From: Corythoichthys intestinalis
Taxonomy: Eukaryota; Chordata; Actinopteri; Syngnathiformes; Syngnathidae
Direction: 5' to 3'
DNA: 64,000 bases
NCBI RefSeq assembly: GCF_030265065.1
Contig: NC_080406.1
Coordinates: 255,501-319,500, forward strand
The position numbers were made by a program, and so were the translations under genes. The notes under the pieces were generated by a model. It was not told the origin of the DNA and did no database searches. It worked only from the letters and a program-made list of their open reading frames with translations. The number at the start of each line of letters is the position of its first letter. The first letter of the stretch is position 1. Shown here piece after piece: positions 45,324 to 60,300 of this stretch.

Positions 45324-48300
45324 AATGACATTAGCCTTGGATGGAATTCAGCAAAGCAGATTGTCTGTCGCGCGCACATTTCCACATTGAGTTTGTTGGT
45401 GGTATGAAAACAACAACACCAAAGCAAAGCAAAAGCACCAGTTGATTTTTTTCCCCTCATGGTAATTGGCTTTTCCTACCAAAGCCTTCACTCACGTTAG
45501 CTTAGTTATTCAGTAGGCTAATCGGTTGAACTGCTAGGTTGGCTAAGGCCTCTCCAACTTACATTCATGGCAATTGGATCTCAGGTGGGCAGGAAGAAAG
45601 CAACTCCCCGGCTGCCGTTGACGGAGCTGGACGTCCGATCCAATTTAACCGGGGGGCCCTCCCGGTCAAAATGGATCAGATTTCTAGAGCGGTAGCCGAA
45701 CGAGTTCAATATTTATATGGCTCGTGGCGCACCGCGTCATACTGACAAATATTTCTTTGTGCGCGCGTCTTGGCCGAGTGCGTCGGCGCGATGGGAGATT
45801 CCTGTCCATCTGGACGCGGCGACACGCTAAAGGCGTCTGCGCTTATGCGCTGTCACTTCGTATCTCGTTCATCTCCTTGTTCAATCTGTGCGTCTCAGTG
45901 TGACCATTTTTATTCCACTTGACTTGATGGAAAATTTGCAGAGATGATACTGTAAGGCAAGGCAAGGCAAATTTATTTATATAGCACAATTCAACACGAG
46001 GCAATTCAAAGTGCTTTACATCACATGAAGATCGTAAAAATCACATTTAAATCAATACAACGTAAAAACCAAGACAAAAGATCGCACTTAATCGCAGAAT
46101 AAAAATAAATACAAATAAAACAAAAATAAAACAAAAACTACTACTCCTAATAAGCAATGGAGATAAGCACAAGAGGAATAGAAAGCAGGTAGATTGAAAT
46201 ATATAGACAGTTATGGATATGCAGTGCGAAACAAAAGCGTTTTTAGCCCTGATTTAAAAGAGCTAACAGTTTGAGCATACTTCAGAGGTTCGGGTAACTT
46301 GTTCCAGAGGTGAGGAGCATAATAACTGAATGCTGCCTCACCCTGCTTGGTTCTTGTTCATGGAACATGCAGAAGACCGGTTCAAGACGACCTTAGGGGT
46401 CTGGATGTCTCATAGGAATCTAACAAGTCAAGCATGTATTTTGGTCCAAGGCCATTAAGTGTTTTGTAGACGAGCAGTAGTATTTTATAGTCTATCCTTT
46501 GACTCACTGGAAGCAAGTGTAGCGATTTCAAAACCTGTGTAATGTGGTCCAGCTTCCTTGTATTTGTGAGGACTCTGGCTGCAGCATTCTGTACTAGCTG
46601 CAGCTTCCTGACTGATTTTTTATCAAGACGTGTAAATATACCGTTGCAATTGTCCAATCTGCTGAAAATGAATGCATGCATAAGTTTTTCCATGTCTTGT
46701 TGTGTCAGAAGCCCCTTAATTCTGGTTATATTTTTTAGGTGGTAATAAGCGGATTTCGTGACGGACTTTAGATGGCTATCAAATTTTAGGTCCGAGTCAA
46801 TAATTACGTCCAGGTTTCTGACTGGATTTGTAGCTGTAAGTGACATTGTGCTAAGTTGGCTGCTTATCTTTGACCTTTCCTTTTTTGGCCCAAAAATGAT
46901 CACCTCTGTCTTCTCCACATTTAACTGGAGAAAATTCTGGCACATCCATTCATTGATTTGATGAATGCATTTACTCAGGGAGACTAAGGGACTATAATCA
47001 TGTGGGGACACAGAAATGTACAGTTGTGTGTCATCTGCATAGGTGTGATAGGAGATGTCATACTGTACCATTATCTGAGCTAATGGAAGCATATAGACTG
47101 TAGTAGCACGTATTTTGAGTCATTCATATTTTTGAGGGAGCAAGTAGAAATAATTGCAGGTGTGTAAATGGCCATTAACGGGGATGGACGTCAATGGTAC
47201 TGAAGCGTGATCGTTTGCCGCGTGCCACAAACAGTTGATTTGATCGCTCGTTCTTTTTAGTAATTGGATGGCAAGTAAGAAATCACAGATGGTTCCTCTT
47301 TAGTTACAAAATAAATATATAAATTAAGATCAAAGTGATAAGATTTTCAGTTTTTCATATTTCTAATTTAACAGTAAAATGAATTTTAAAAATATGCTGC
47401 CTTTTGTAAATGTAAAGATTTCAAATGCATTTGAAGTGGGAGGGTTGGCAGCGAATGCCAGTGACAAATTGGCTTGTCGATTGATTCAACCAGTCAGTGT
47501 TCCTTTCATCCGTTCGGTGCAGTTAGCAACATGAGTTACTGTTTGTCCACATGAACGACTGTTGCGTCGGCAGGCAAAGCACGGCCGCTGCCGCCGCCCG
47601 GCGTGCTGATGCTACGCGACGTCTTGGCGGCAAAGGTGAAGCGACGGCGGGCGGCGGGCCAGAGCTCCGGCGGCCCCGTGCTGGGCTTGGCTTTGTTCTA
47701 CTGCGTGCGAAAGGGCCGCAGACTGGAGGAGGACACGCTGCACCTTCACAACGCGTCTTCGGAGCACACGCACGCCTGGTACAACACCCTGAAAGAGCTC
47801 CTTGCAGGTAACATTGATTTGATTTAAAATACCATTCCAATGGTACATTCAATTACTGTATTCTCATCATTTCCATTTATTTTACATTTGATTTAACAAC
47901 AGGTTCACATTTGAACATATACACAAAACATTTGACACTTTTTCATCCACAATGGACCAGTTTGGTGAAAAACGGTCAACATCCAACATTGGTGTAGTGC
48001 TATTCATGTTACAGCGGAGTCACATGCGTTTGAAAATATTCTCCAAAAATGTGACCAATTTTTTTACATTTTCAACCGCAAATGGACCATATTTGACCAA
48101 AAACCACGTTATGATTAGGCCAAGCCTTAAAAGATTGAAAACAAAACCAAAAAAGAGGGCAAAATATGTGCAGACAACACTATTACCATACAGTACAGTT
48201 TGATGTCAAGAAGGGGCGCAAAATGTTGTCCCGTGGGCCTCAGTTGATCCCCGTGCCGCAAGTTTGAGACCCTCGCATTAACCAGAGAACTCACTTTTGT

Positions 48301-51300
48301 CGGAAGTTTTCAAAACGATCATTTTGAATGTCATCGATCTGCGTTTGTGTGTGCATCATAAATGAGCTAGCCCCCAACATATGGGTGAGGCTTGAGTCAA
48401 GTGACTAAATCCTGTAAGCTGATTCGATGAAGGAGGAGTTTTGGGCACTTCCTCCTCCCCTGGATGATTTTTTTTCTTTCTTTTTAACCATTCATAGGGC
48501 GCTCATTCCTCATGGAAATGGCCAAAAATCAAAAGGACGTGACCCAAAATCAACAGGAAGTACTCAGGAATGCCTCAGATGAGCACACAGACGCAGATCG
48601 ATGACATTCAAAATGATGGTTTTGAGATCCACTTGAAGTGATGATCGCGCAGTCTCCCTCTCCCTGCTCTTTGTTCGTCATGCAAGCAGTGCACGTGTAC
48701 TGGAGTTGTTTATTAAAGTCCACAATGATTGACAGATGAAGGTGTTTGATCTTGCCAGAGTCACGAACTTCTAAAGTGTGTCAACCATCGATGAACCTGT
48801 TAAACAGTCGCTGTGGCAACTAGGGATGCAGCGATACAGTTAAGTCACGGTTTGCTGCGATTTTCGATACGAGGGACACGATTTTCGATTCGATTCGATA
48901 CATTTAATGCTTTTTTTATTTTGCTAACGAGCAAAAATAACTGCCATCATATAAACATGCCTTTTAGTGCATAATATTTACAGTATGTGCTTACTTCTGA
49001 CTGATCTGAAGAAATTTTGTATAAAAGTGCTGAGAAGTTTGTAAAGTGAGGCGGGGCACACTGTCGATTGCTACAGCTCTCTTAGCAGCTAGGTTGACCA
49101 CGTGAGCAAAACATCCTATTTGTGGTCCGAGTCTATCTGTGTCACGTACTGAATTAACAATATTTGCAGCATTATCTATAGTCACTGGTATGGATTGATT
49201 GGGCCTGCTTAACTTCCATTCAGTCACGGCGGTTTTTAATTCATAGATGAAGTATATGGACTGCGTGTCCCATGATCACTCTGGGCTCACGTAGCCAATG
49301 GCATGGGATCTAACGTGGCACATCTAGTTTGCGATTTGATGATATCGAGTGTGTGTGTGTGTGCGCGCGAGTGTTGTCGGAGGCTCGGAGCATGAAAAAA
49401 AATGAACAAACGCGGCAGAAGTCACCTCTGCTCATGACTACACAACACCGGCATTTGACAATCGACTCATAAACGGGACGAGTTTGAAGTACAACGCTCT
49501 TGATTTGCCACTCAATGTTCATCATGTGACCGTGAGTTTGCTCTCCGTGACCCACGGTCTTAACCTGTCCGTCGTCAAACCGAGGTTATTCGCAGCAGCC
49601 GAGTCTGTAACAATGAATTGGCGGACTTGGTTGTAAATATCCGGGAAGACGGTCTTTGTGAAATATGTACGAGAGGTGATAGTGAAATGACCAATATTGT
49701 CACTTTCCATAGAAAGGATTAAGATCATTCAAATACTTGCGCATTTCGTCGACCGCGGCAGCTCATATTGTCCAATGAGTCACAGTGACATCATCTCGCA
49801 GACGAGCTTATCTGCTAATCCCGCTCAGCGCATGTACTGTATAAATCTCACACACGCTGTCAGCATGTTGAATCATGTCTAGGCGTGAGATTATCTGAAA
49901 CGCCATCTACGTTTGTCCGTACCAAACAAAGGCAAAATCTAAGCTAACGCTAGCGTCGGACGTCGCGCCAAAGCGAAGAATGTGGCCGCCGCTGCCGCCG
50001 CCGCCGAAGAAAGCACTATAAGCTTTTGTCCCCTTGACCGCCATTCAGCCAACGGGTCCCACAGCTGCCATCGATGGGACACAAAAAAAAAAAAACAACC
50101 CTTTTGAGGCAGAAAAATTGGCTTAAGTCGCCTTAAGCGTAACCTACGTTGACCTTGACAATGGCGGCCGCGCCTTGACGCGCACTGTGACCGTGCGAAG
50201 CGACGCGCGACCTGCCGCCATTCACTCACTTAAGCGGCCGTGATGGACGGAAAGCTAACAGACTGGGGACCGGCGCTAACGCGCTATTGATTTTTAGTCT
50301 GTCTGCCGAGAGCCAAAATGTGCAAAGAATGAAAGAAAAGATTCATTTTTGTTGTTGTTGTTGTTTTTTTTTTCCACAGGTCGGCTCAAAAGACAATATT
50401 TAAAAAATGAGCGCTCTCGAGGAGGTCAGTGTATTTATTTCATTCTTTTCGCCAGCCGAACTGGTACTGGTAGACATTATTTTCAAGGTATGATGGCAAA
50501 TTTCAAATGAAATGAGCAGCGTCAAAGAAAATTATTTTTTAAACAGGAAAAGACAACCGGTTCCCTCTGACTCAAAGGACAAGATTTTATTTTGTGTAAG
50601 CGCCATATTTGGTTTTCATTTTTGAAATTGTTTTATTATGATTCCAGTTTGTTTTTTTACTAGTCCATTCTTAGATGGAAAAGAATTCTTTCATTGCGGC
50701 CATCTTGGCTCGACCCGACAGGCGGCAAATCAAACGTTGTTTACTAGACGGGCGGCTCGTCGCGCTCGCTGCCCGGGATTGTTTACCATGGCGACGCCGC
50801 GTCACCATAGCGACCCGCCACGCCGCGTACGAGTAACCTGATGCGCACCTGTGTCTTTGCTCTCATCCCAGTCTCCAAAATGGCCACCGTTACACAAATA
50901 TGTAACCGTATCATTGTTCAACCGATTGGCCGCCACGGACGGCGACGGACGCCAACGCGTTCGAAGCGGGAGGGCCGGCCGGCGGCGACCGAACCTTCCT
51001 TACTTCGCTGCCGCCCTCCCGCCTCAAACGGGTGGGACCTTTACTAGTGATAAGCACATTTAAGAAAGAGGATTAAACGCCACACGACCGGACGTTTTTG
51101 CCGAAACATCGTCATTTCGCGCTGGTGTCGTGCGAGCCCGCATTTGTGTGGAAGGTCACCGTCAGGGCGGGGTCATGACCTTTTGGGAGCAGATTATAGC
51201 AACGAGATAGATAATGGAGCCTTGCGTTTCTATTGATCGGTGCAATTCTACAGGGATGCGGCCTCTAAATCGGCCTCATGATGAGCCACGAGTGTGTGCG

Positions 51301-54300
51301 TGTGCGCGCGCGCGCAGGCTACCCTTTAAGCCTGAGCTGAGGGTGCGTGTTTAAATGCTCATAATTATGATCAGCTCATCGACTGTTATGATTTATCATC
51401 AATACAACCATTGCGTCTCTCCGAACAACCGGTCGCAGGTTCGCTGCAATCCGTAATCCCGCTTTTCTTCACGCTCGGCGTTTGCTTCCAATGCACATTT
51501 CTATCTAAAATGTTGCACTATAACAAGAAATTAGAACAGAAAACCTTTATTGTCATTATAGCAGAGTTGATGTGGGTCATTAAAAAGCATTAAAAGTCAT
51601 GAAATGGATTGTGTCATCATTCAGGCCTTAAAAAGCTTTCAGCTAAACGGTCGAGGCATAAAAATGATGGCAACTCGACGGTACAAACACTTTTTTACAT
51701 TATTTCAGCTGTCTGACATTGTCACGTAGCCGGGATAAGAGAACATAAGATCGTTACCGGCGAAGAGAGCCGATACTATTGGCCGATAAACGTATTTTTA
51801 AATGATATCGGATAATATCGACATCGGTTTTGGGCCGATATGCCTTCAAAGTGAATGTAGAATCCTTGTGCCTTTGTATAAGGGCTGGTCACGGCTTAGC
51901 ACAGCAGTTATGCTTATTGACCACTAGATGTCTCCAACCTAAGATTTGTTATGTGAGCAGACCATATGCACACATGGTGCAAAAAGGAAATGAACAATAA
52001 ATGATTGAAAAAGAATGAATAATAAACTCATGTTATACCTTATTCACTGTACTGAAGCTCTGTGCCTTTGTTGTTATTTTGGGCCAGAAGCACTTCAATA
52101 ATAAATACAGTGGTGCAATATAGGCACTTTTTCCATCACTTCTGATGAAGTTGTTCTCCTATTTTTCACAGAATACTTCTTGGAAAACCTTGAAGTTGTT
52201 AAATTTATCACTATTAAGGTATCCAGTGGAGAATCACAGTACAATTAGCCAGTCCACATATAGTCCATGCACGGGTTTGATATCGGTATCGGATATTTGG
52301 AGTCGGACAATTTCCGTTAAAAAGTCACTGTCGGACAACTTTATGTGAAACTAGGGTTTCAAGTGGCATTCATTGTGATTTGCTGATACCTGTAGAAGCC
52401 CACTGTTCAGAGTACAAGGAGATTTAAAGCTTCACCATAACATGCACCGAATAAAACAAAAGAACAATAAGGCTAAAAAACAAACAAAAAAAACCCCACA
52501 CACAAATAAAATAAATGACTGGGTAGTGGCAATATAACAGGTGCGTATATGACAATTTACAGGACTTGGACCGATGGCTGACTTGATATGACAGTTTGTG
52601 CTTAGATATTGACGGAACAGTGCAAATATTGCATATGGAGACCGAGATCATATTACATAGATGCATGTGACAATGTTGTGGCATTAGCAATGCAATGACA
52701 CTGACATTTCAGCGCTAACTTGAGTCGAGTGTGACACGGTTTACATACAAACGGATGAAACCGCTCGCGGCAAACATCGTCGATGAGGAATCGACTATCC
52801 AAATCGTGTTTTGTTGCGGCCGTAGTTGTGTCTTCGGAGCAATGTGGACCTACCCTCACCTATCTACTGTATGTGTGTGCGTAGGTTTTAGCGGTCGACC
52901 CCGGCGCGTGAAGGTGTTCATCAACCCCAGCAGTCACAGGAAGGAAGCGGTTCACATCTACAGAGAGCACGTGGCGCCCCTCTTCAAGATGGCCGACGTC
53001 TGCACCGACATCACCGGTCGGTGTGCGCGCGTGCGTGTTTTTTCTATGTGTGTGTGCAGGTCCATAGGTCAGAGTTAATGGCAATCTCTGGTTGCTAGGT
53101 CACCCGATACAGGAGCCGGTCCATCTGTTGTCATCCAGTCTTCACCGTTCCACCTCCCTCCTCTCATCTTTAAACTCATTGACGGCAACAGGGTTGCTGG
53201 GGGGGAAAAAAATGGGCTGTTTTTACAGTGATCCAACAATAACTTGCAAACCTCACAACCTTCCTGCTGTTCTCACAGCTTTCATCATTTTTGAGAAATG
53301 AACATTGACACCTATTTCGCTAGTCGACAAATGGTTTAGGGACGTTGTCGACTTACAACCTCTTTTCTGAGCCGCTAAACAGTAAATGTTTCTTTTCAAA
53401 CAAAATTCAATCATTACGATTAACAGTACATTTTCTCTTATTTTTGAAGCAAATCCATTTGAATTTTTAAAAATGAAATTTGTCTTTTTTTAAATGAAAT
53501 GAACATTTCAAAACACCAAATGGATCAGACGTCTATTGTCGTCAACGTCAGCCAAAGATGCTTTTCCTCCCTCGGCCCTTCGTCCTTTTCAACAGATGGC
53601 CCGATATCTTTTGTCACATTTTTTAGGAAGGCCGCGCGCCGTCTTGACTTTCCGTCTCTCTTTTGGGCCCCTCGAGTGACCCGCCTTTTCTGCCTGCCTG
53701 TGTTTGCACGCGCACGTAGTGACGGAGAGGAAGGGGCACGCCCTGTCGGTGATGACGGAGCTCAAGACGGAGGACTTTGACGGGTCAGTGATTCATTTGG
53801 GTCGCCTCTCTTTTTAAACGAACAAAACATTTCTGTCGAACGTTCGTAATCAAGACGAGTCACGGGGTCGGGGAAGCGTGCGTACGTACGTACGTCTAAG
53901 CCGCAGTTGTCACAATACTCAAATTTTCAATTCGACATCGATACTTGATGCCATTGTCGATACTACGTAAACGGAACGGGAAGGAAAAAAACAATTAACC
54001 TGATGCCTGTATTGACATTTAACAAATAAAAGGAATAGAGGAATACATAAGTAGCTAAAAACATGACAAACATTCATTCATTTGTCCCGGTTAGGCTCAC
54101 GAGGGTGGCCTATCCCAGCTCATTAAATACAGCTAAAAATGAGAAAATCCTAATATAAAAAAGCCAAAACATTATAAGAAACGGAAGTAAATATAGAAAA
54201 TTTCTGAAATAACCAATTCCTCCTTTCAATTTTTACTTTTCTATAATTTGTTTTTACTTTTTTAAATGTATTTTTTAATCATTTTAAATTGTATTTTTCA

Positions 54301-57300
54301 TTTATGCTTCATATACTATTTTGATGTCATGATGTATTTCTCCATGCTTTTTGAAGTCATTTCAGGCATGTAGGGGTTAAGTATTTATTATTTTATTTTT
54401 TTTATGAACTCCTTCAATGTCTTTGACAATATCCTCCACGACTTTTTTTTTTTTTTTCAAATTGACAAATTTCTGGTGACCACATTTTGGTATCCTTTGA
54501 TACGTTTGACAGCCCTAGCGAAAAGCAGCCGTCTGTGCTTTACAGCGACTCTGGGAGATTAGCGTTAGCTAGATAGCCGATTAGTCTTTGGGAGAGGCTC
54601 GCTTTATCGGAAACATCGAGCGATTAAGAGTGACGCAGGAAGTCTCGCGCACGAGAGGGGCGAGGGGTTTTAGGGTAGCAAAAATGCTAACAGTCCTACA
54701 ATGGGTTCACGTCATTTATCACGTCGACGGTCGCTCCCGTCTCAAATATCCAAAATACACCTACTGTATGTGCCCTCTTGTGTCAGAGTGGTGTGCGTAG
54801 GCGGCGACGGTTCTGTGGCCGAACTTTGCCACGCCGTGGTTCTGCGAGCCCAACTGGATGCCGGCTCTCCCGCCGTCCCCGTCAGAGCGCCTCTTCCTCT
54901 AGGGATCATCCCGGCAGGTCGGTCGGTCGGGCGTCCCTGCGGCCCGCTGCCCTTCTACGGCGCCGGGTTTTTATTCCCCGTCATTTCTTGTCTCGACAGG
55001 TTCCACGGATGCGGTTTCGTGTTCCGTCCACGGAGTCAGAGATCCGGTCACCGCCGCCATGCACGTTGTCCTCGGTGGGTTTTACGCGTTCTCGTCGGCG
55101 GTCCGGTCGCCTCGCTTCGACGAGGTTGAGGCGGGAACCTCCCGATACCGTGCGATTTGCGATAACCGTCCGGCGGTACGACCGTACGGCGACTATTGAG
55201 ACGCAGATTAGGAAATGGGTTTTCCACCGTACGACTATTAAATGGAAAAACAAGCTATTTCTAAATGCTGGTTTTTGGCACCGTCACAGACAATCTGTCA
55301 AAAATCTTCGTCCCCCTCACAGGCGAGGAGAGTATTTCATTTTTTGTAAATAAATACAGCAAATATCAACAGGAATTGACCTCAACATCAACAGTTAACG
55401 ATCCAAAATAGACATCAAGTGACAACGATAGACGTCCAAATCATTTAGACTGGAAGGACTGACTCCACGGATGGCGCTAGGCGTCCAAATCATTTTGAAT
55501 CCATCGTTTCAATTGAATGAACGACGTCCCCTCTCGGTCGAAATGAATTGGATGAACAGCGTTGTCACAGGCCCCCAATGTATTGGTGTAGTGGAAAATT
55601 TTGGTAGGAAATGAATTCTTTTAAAAAGGATCAATCCATTATCGTCACAACGAGTTGCAGGGGGAACAGAAAGCAGGATGGCTTTCGCCTCAAATCGCAG
55701 CAGCTCTGGCCCCACCCCCCTTACAGCTAATGGGGATGGCGGGATGTGTTTGAACGGCGCGATGGGACAGATGGCTGTAATGGTGCCAATTAGCACACAA
55801 GGCGGAACAGGAAACGATGACTACAGTACAGGTGTGCCGTTGCCGCGGTCACTGATGGCTACGGCTTGGTCGCCGGGTAAACTTTGGGTCTCCGGAAAAG
55901 CTCGTTTGTAGATTGGGGGGTGTAGCAGTAGTTCACACCACAGGCGGAGTTTGACTTTTGTGGGAAGGGGGCAAAACATGTTGATGACCCTGAAACAAAA
56001 GTTTGGACAGGCCTTATCATTTGTGCGTTTTGTATATTTTCACTACTATTGTAAATTCTCATCGAAGATAGCAAAACTACGAACGAACATGTGGAAAAAA
56101 AGTGAAATAAATGAAAACAGGCTTTATATTCTACATTCTTCAAAGTATCCACCCTTGAGGTGTGTCCAAACTCTTGGCCTGTACTATACATATTGACACT
56201 GTTGGTGTTCAAGCTCAGTTGTTGCTGGTGGCTTTTGAAAGCTTAGGTTTCAAGAAATTCCATCTTGCCTCCTCAGGTGTAGTTTTGGCTAAGCAAAGCA
56301 AAGGAGGTGCTAGTCACATGATGTGTTTGAAAAATAATATTTTAAAAATATTTTTGTTTATTTCATTCATTTTTGTTGTTTGTTTTATTGCTTTACAACT
56401 TTTATAGACAAAATGTTACCAGCTTTTTATATTCATATATAGGAAAGTCAATTACATGCAATCGGCCACTGTGGGGGGGAGTCTATCCCTCCCGGCCCCC
56501 TCGTGATCTCCTCGTATTGTTCACGCGGTCAAGTTTAGCTCAACTGACAACGCTAGACGTCCAAACCGAACAGCTATCGTTGTCAGTCACACTGAAATAT
56601 AAGTGCCAATTAAAAAAAAAGAGGGGGAAAAAAGTGTCAGTTTTAAAAAATATAATTAAAAAGCATTTTTGTAATGATAAAAAAAATATGTATAGTATTT
56701 TAAGATTGAATGAATTTGAACATTGTAAGTAAAATAAGAATCAAAAAAAGAAACATGATCATCCAAATGAATTGGACGTCTACGTATATATGATTCATCT
56801 AAATGGAGATCATGAAACTATCAATTTTGAGACTCATTCAACTGAAAGGTGAAAAGTCTTGCGTACCTTCGATTGACGAATTATTCCATAATATTTTCTG
56901 ATTGCCAATGAAAGAACGGAGCAATAACGAACGCACGATTTGGATTGCGCTCCCCCCCAGGTCACGTCCAGCGCGTGGATATGTGCAGCTTCCGGCGCGC
57001 GGATCAGCCGCCGCGCTTCGGCTTCTCCGCCATGTGGGGCTTCGGGGCGCGCGTCTTGGCTCGGGCCGAGAAGAAGCGTTGGATGCCGTCGGCGCGGCGA
57101 CGCGACTACGCCCTACTCAAGACGCTTGCCGGCTTGAGGTGAGGCGCATCGGCGGGTAAGAAGCGGTCCCCGAACAGCCCCGTCCTCATCGTCTTTATCT
57201 ACGCAGACCCCAAGACTGTCAGCTGTCCTTTGTCACCGACCGCGCCGACGACACCGCGTGAGATAACGCCGACGCCTCGTCGTTTCGGATTCGCCGGTCC

Positions 57301-60300
57301 CCCGCGCGCCGTGTTTAGTTCCCGTCCTCCGTGGTGACCGCCGATCGTTCTCTTTCGGCCCCTTGTGCCCTGTTCCTCGTCGCCTCGCTGTTTTTACTTC
57401 CCGGCTTTCTTCTTTCAGTCGCTGTTTTTTCCTGTAATTCCCAGTGTTTTGTTTGTGACCTTTAGGCCTGAAACATCATTTCATTCCCACCTACAACCCA
57501 GTTGTATCTAAAGTGTTGAATGTCTTTGTCAGGGAGCGGGTCGAGGAACAAGATGGCGACTCGGGTGAGTGCTGCTTATCAAGTTTTGAATGTTTGCTTT
57601 CATCTAGCAAAATGGATCAAAAATCTGACATTTGATCAATGTGCTCTTGAAAAACGGTGGTCATCGATGATGACACATCTTTTTAGTAGCTACTAAGGAG
57701 TATAAGTGGAATCCACTCATCCTTCTTCTGCTGTGAATTTCAGTGAGTTTGTCACTCATCGCTGTCCAATCCATTTGAAGCGGGAGAGTTGGCAGCGAAC
57801 GTTCTAGTCCCTTCAATGGGGTAAAAGGCAAACGATCAAGAGTAGCGCAAAATCAAATTTCCTCCGAGTATGGATATTTTGGTAGTCAAACATCATTTTG
57901 ACCTTTAAAAATATTTTTTGTAAAATTTCAAAACGGATCAACATATATAGTCACGCAAGGAATCAATTTCCCTGACCGGATGGATCCCGTAGACTGATTT
58001 CATTTGCGCGCTTTCTGCTTGTTTGGGTGCAGAGTCGTGGAGCACCGATCGGGGCCCGTACCTGAGCGTCAGCATCATGGCCATCCCCTGTCTTAGTCCT
58101 CACGCCCCCCGAGGACTGGCGCCGAACACCCGGTATGTCGCTGCTACTCTATTACAAGTCTCCTATAGACCCTACTCACCTACGTTACAAAATGACGTGT
58201 CGCTGTATCCGGCCGCCATATTGTCCGGCATTTTTTAGCCCTATTCTCAATGGTTTCAATTAGTCGTGCAATTTATAGAGCAATTCATGGAAGCCCCGGT
58301 GTTATCTGACACTGTAAACTCGTTGGATGCGTTGCATAAAAGGCGTTATGTGGAAAAGCTTCAGCTTATCCATTCGCCAGATCCATATTTGATGCCTAAA
58401 TCGATGTTTTTCGCCCCGCTGTCTTCGCCGTCTTTGACTGACATCTGCTACCCTGATATGTACAACTATCTTGTCCACACAAAATCAGCCTATTCTCACG
58501 AAAGTTTGAAAAACTTTAAGAGCTTGGAGGCTTGCTGGTTGGGTGAAACAGGTCCTCGTCCACGAAAATTCGGCAGGAATCTATCTTGTGCTCGGGAAGG
58601 TGAGTTACGAAATTTTCAATTCAAAATCTTTTGTTCTTGCTAACATCCACTGTCAAGTCTAACGTATTTCATGTCATTTGTCAATGGAGCTAGGGCTTTT
58701 AATGTTTATATGGTTTAGCGATAGCACTCTCACTACATACATATATATAATATGTAATAAATATGAAGTGCGATAGCACTACTCCAGATTGTCCCTAGTT
58801 GAATTTATTTTTTGGCTTTTGACCTCAATAGTGAAATTGTAAATTAATTGTATGACAACTGTCTTATTATCCCCTTATAATTATATATTTTCAGGTAGTT
58901 CATTCACAACGTCTGAGTGTATGTTGTCGGCGATTAGCCTAGCAATGATCATAATTGTGGTTGTCAGCCCAAAACCCTCTAAATATATATTAAATGCATC
59001 TTACCAGATATAAAATGATTACTACATAATCTGTGGTAGTCGTTTGGAGCCCAGTTTTCTCGTCGAATTGCAGCAGTCCATCTCGGTCTCCTCTCCGGGT
59101 CTCTTGGAATACGGTAAAATTTCAAGTCTCTCCGTCTACCTTCTCTGTTTTTGCAACCGACCGCCACACACGACTTCACCATTTTGATTATAACACGCCA
59201 TAATAGGTGGAATTTACGAAGCGCTAATGCATTAACATGACGAGTAGACGGACAACATGGCGCGGGGGCGTGGCTGTGACGTCACGTGAGTAGGGTCTAT
59301 TCTTAAGTACCTCACCGATACTCATATCGGAACAGGCTCCCGTGACGGCGCTAAAAAAAAATGACGCGACCGCACCGCGCGGTTTGTACTCTTTGAGATT
59401 TAGTTTCCGACCTACCCGAGATGGCCGGCGATGACGGGCGGGTGTCCCAGAAGAAGTAGTCAGTGTTAGAGTTGGGTCCTGTGGTGTTTTGATTTGAAAA
59501 CTAAAATCTTAGTTTCATCTTGTCTTTTAGCAGTCGTATTTTCAATGTATGGGTTTACTGTGGTCTGAAAAAGTATGTCACCCTTTTGGAATTTCTCACA
59601 ATTCTGCATAAAATCACCATCAAATGTGATCTGATCTTTGTCAGAATCACACAGATGTAAAAATGGTGTCTGCTTTAACTAAAACCACCCAAATATTTAT
59701 AGGTTTTCACATTTTCATGAGGATAGGATGCAAACAATGACGGGAGGGGGATAAATAAGTAAGTGAACCCTCTGCCTAAGGAGACTTTAAGAGCAATTGA
59801 AACCAATTTTTACCAGTCAGGTGTGTGCCTAATCACTGAAGAGTGGTTTAAAGCTGCCCTGTCCACTATATAAAACACACACCTGATCAGAATTGTCTTG
59901 ATGAGAAGCATTGTCTGATGTGCATCATAGAAATGGTAAATGGACGGTACTTCTATAGCGCATTTATCTGCATGGGCACCATGCCCAAAGCGCTTTTACA
60001 TTAGCACACATTTACCCGTTCACGCACACATTCACACACCAATGGGGCTGCTGCCATGCAAGGCGCTGTCAACCCACTGGAGGCAAATCAGGGTTCAGTG
60101 CCTTGCCCGAGGGCACTTCGACAGTGGGCAGTCGTAACCGGCAATCGAACCGCTGACCCTTCGGTCCAAAGACAACTCCAGCTACCAACTGCGCCACCTG
60201 TGAGCTGTCTGAAGACCTGCGATCAAGGATCCTTTATTTGTATAAAGCTGGGAAAGGATACAAAACCATCTCTAAAAGTCTGGATGTTCGGCAATCGACG

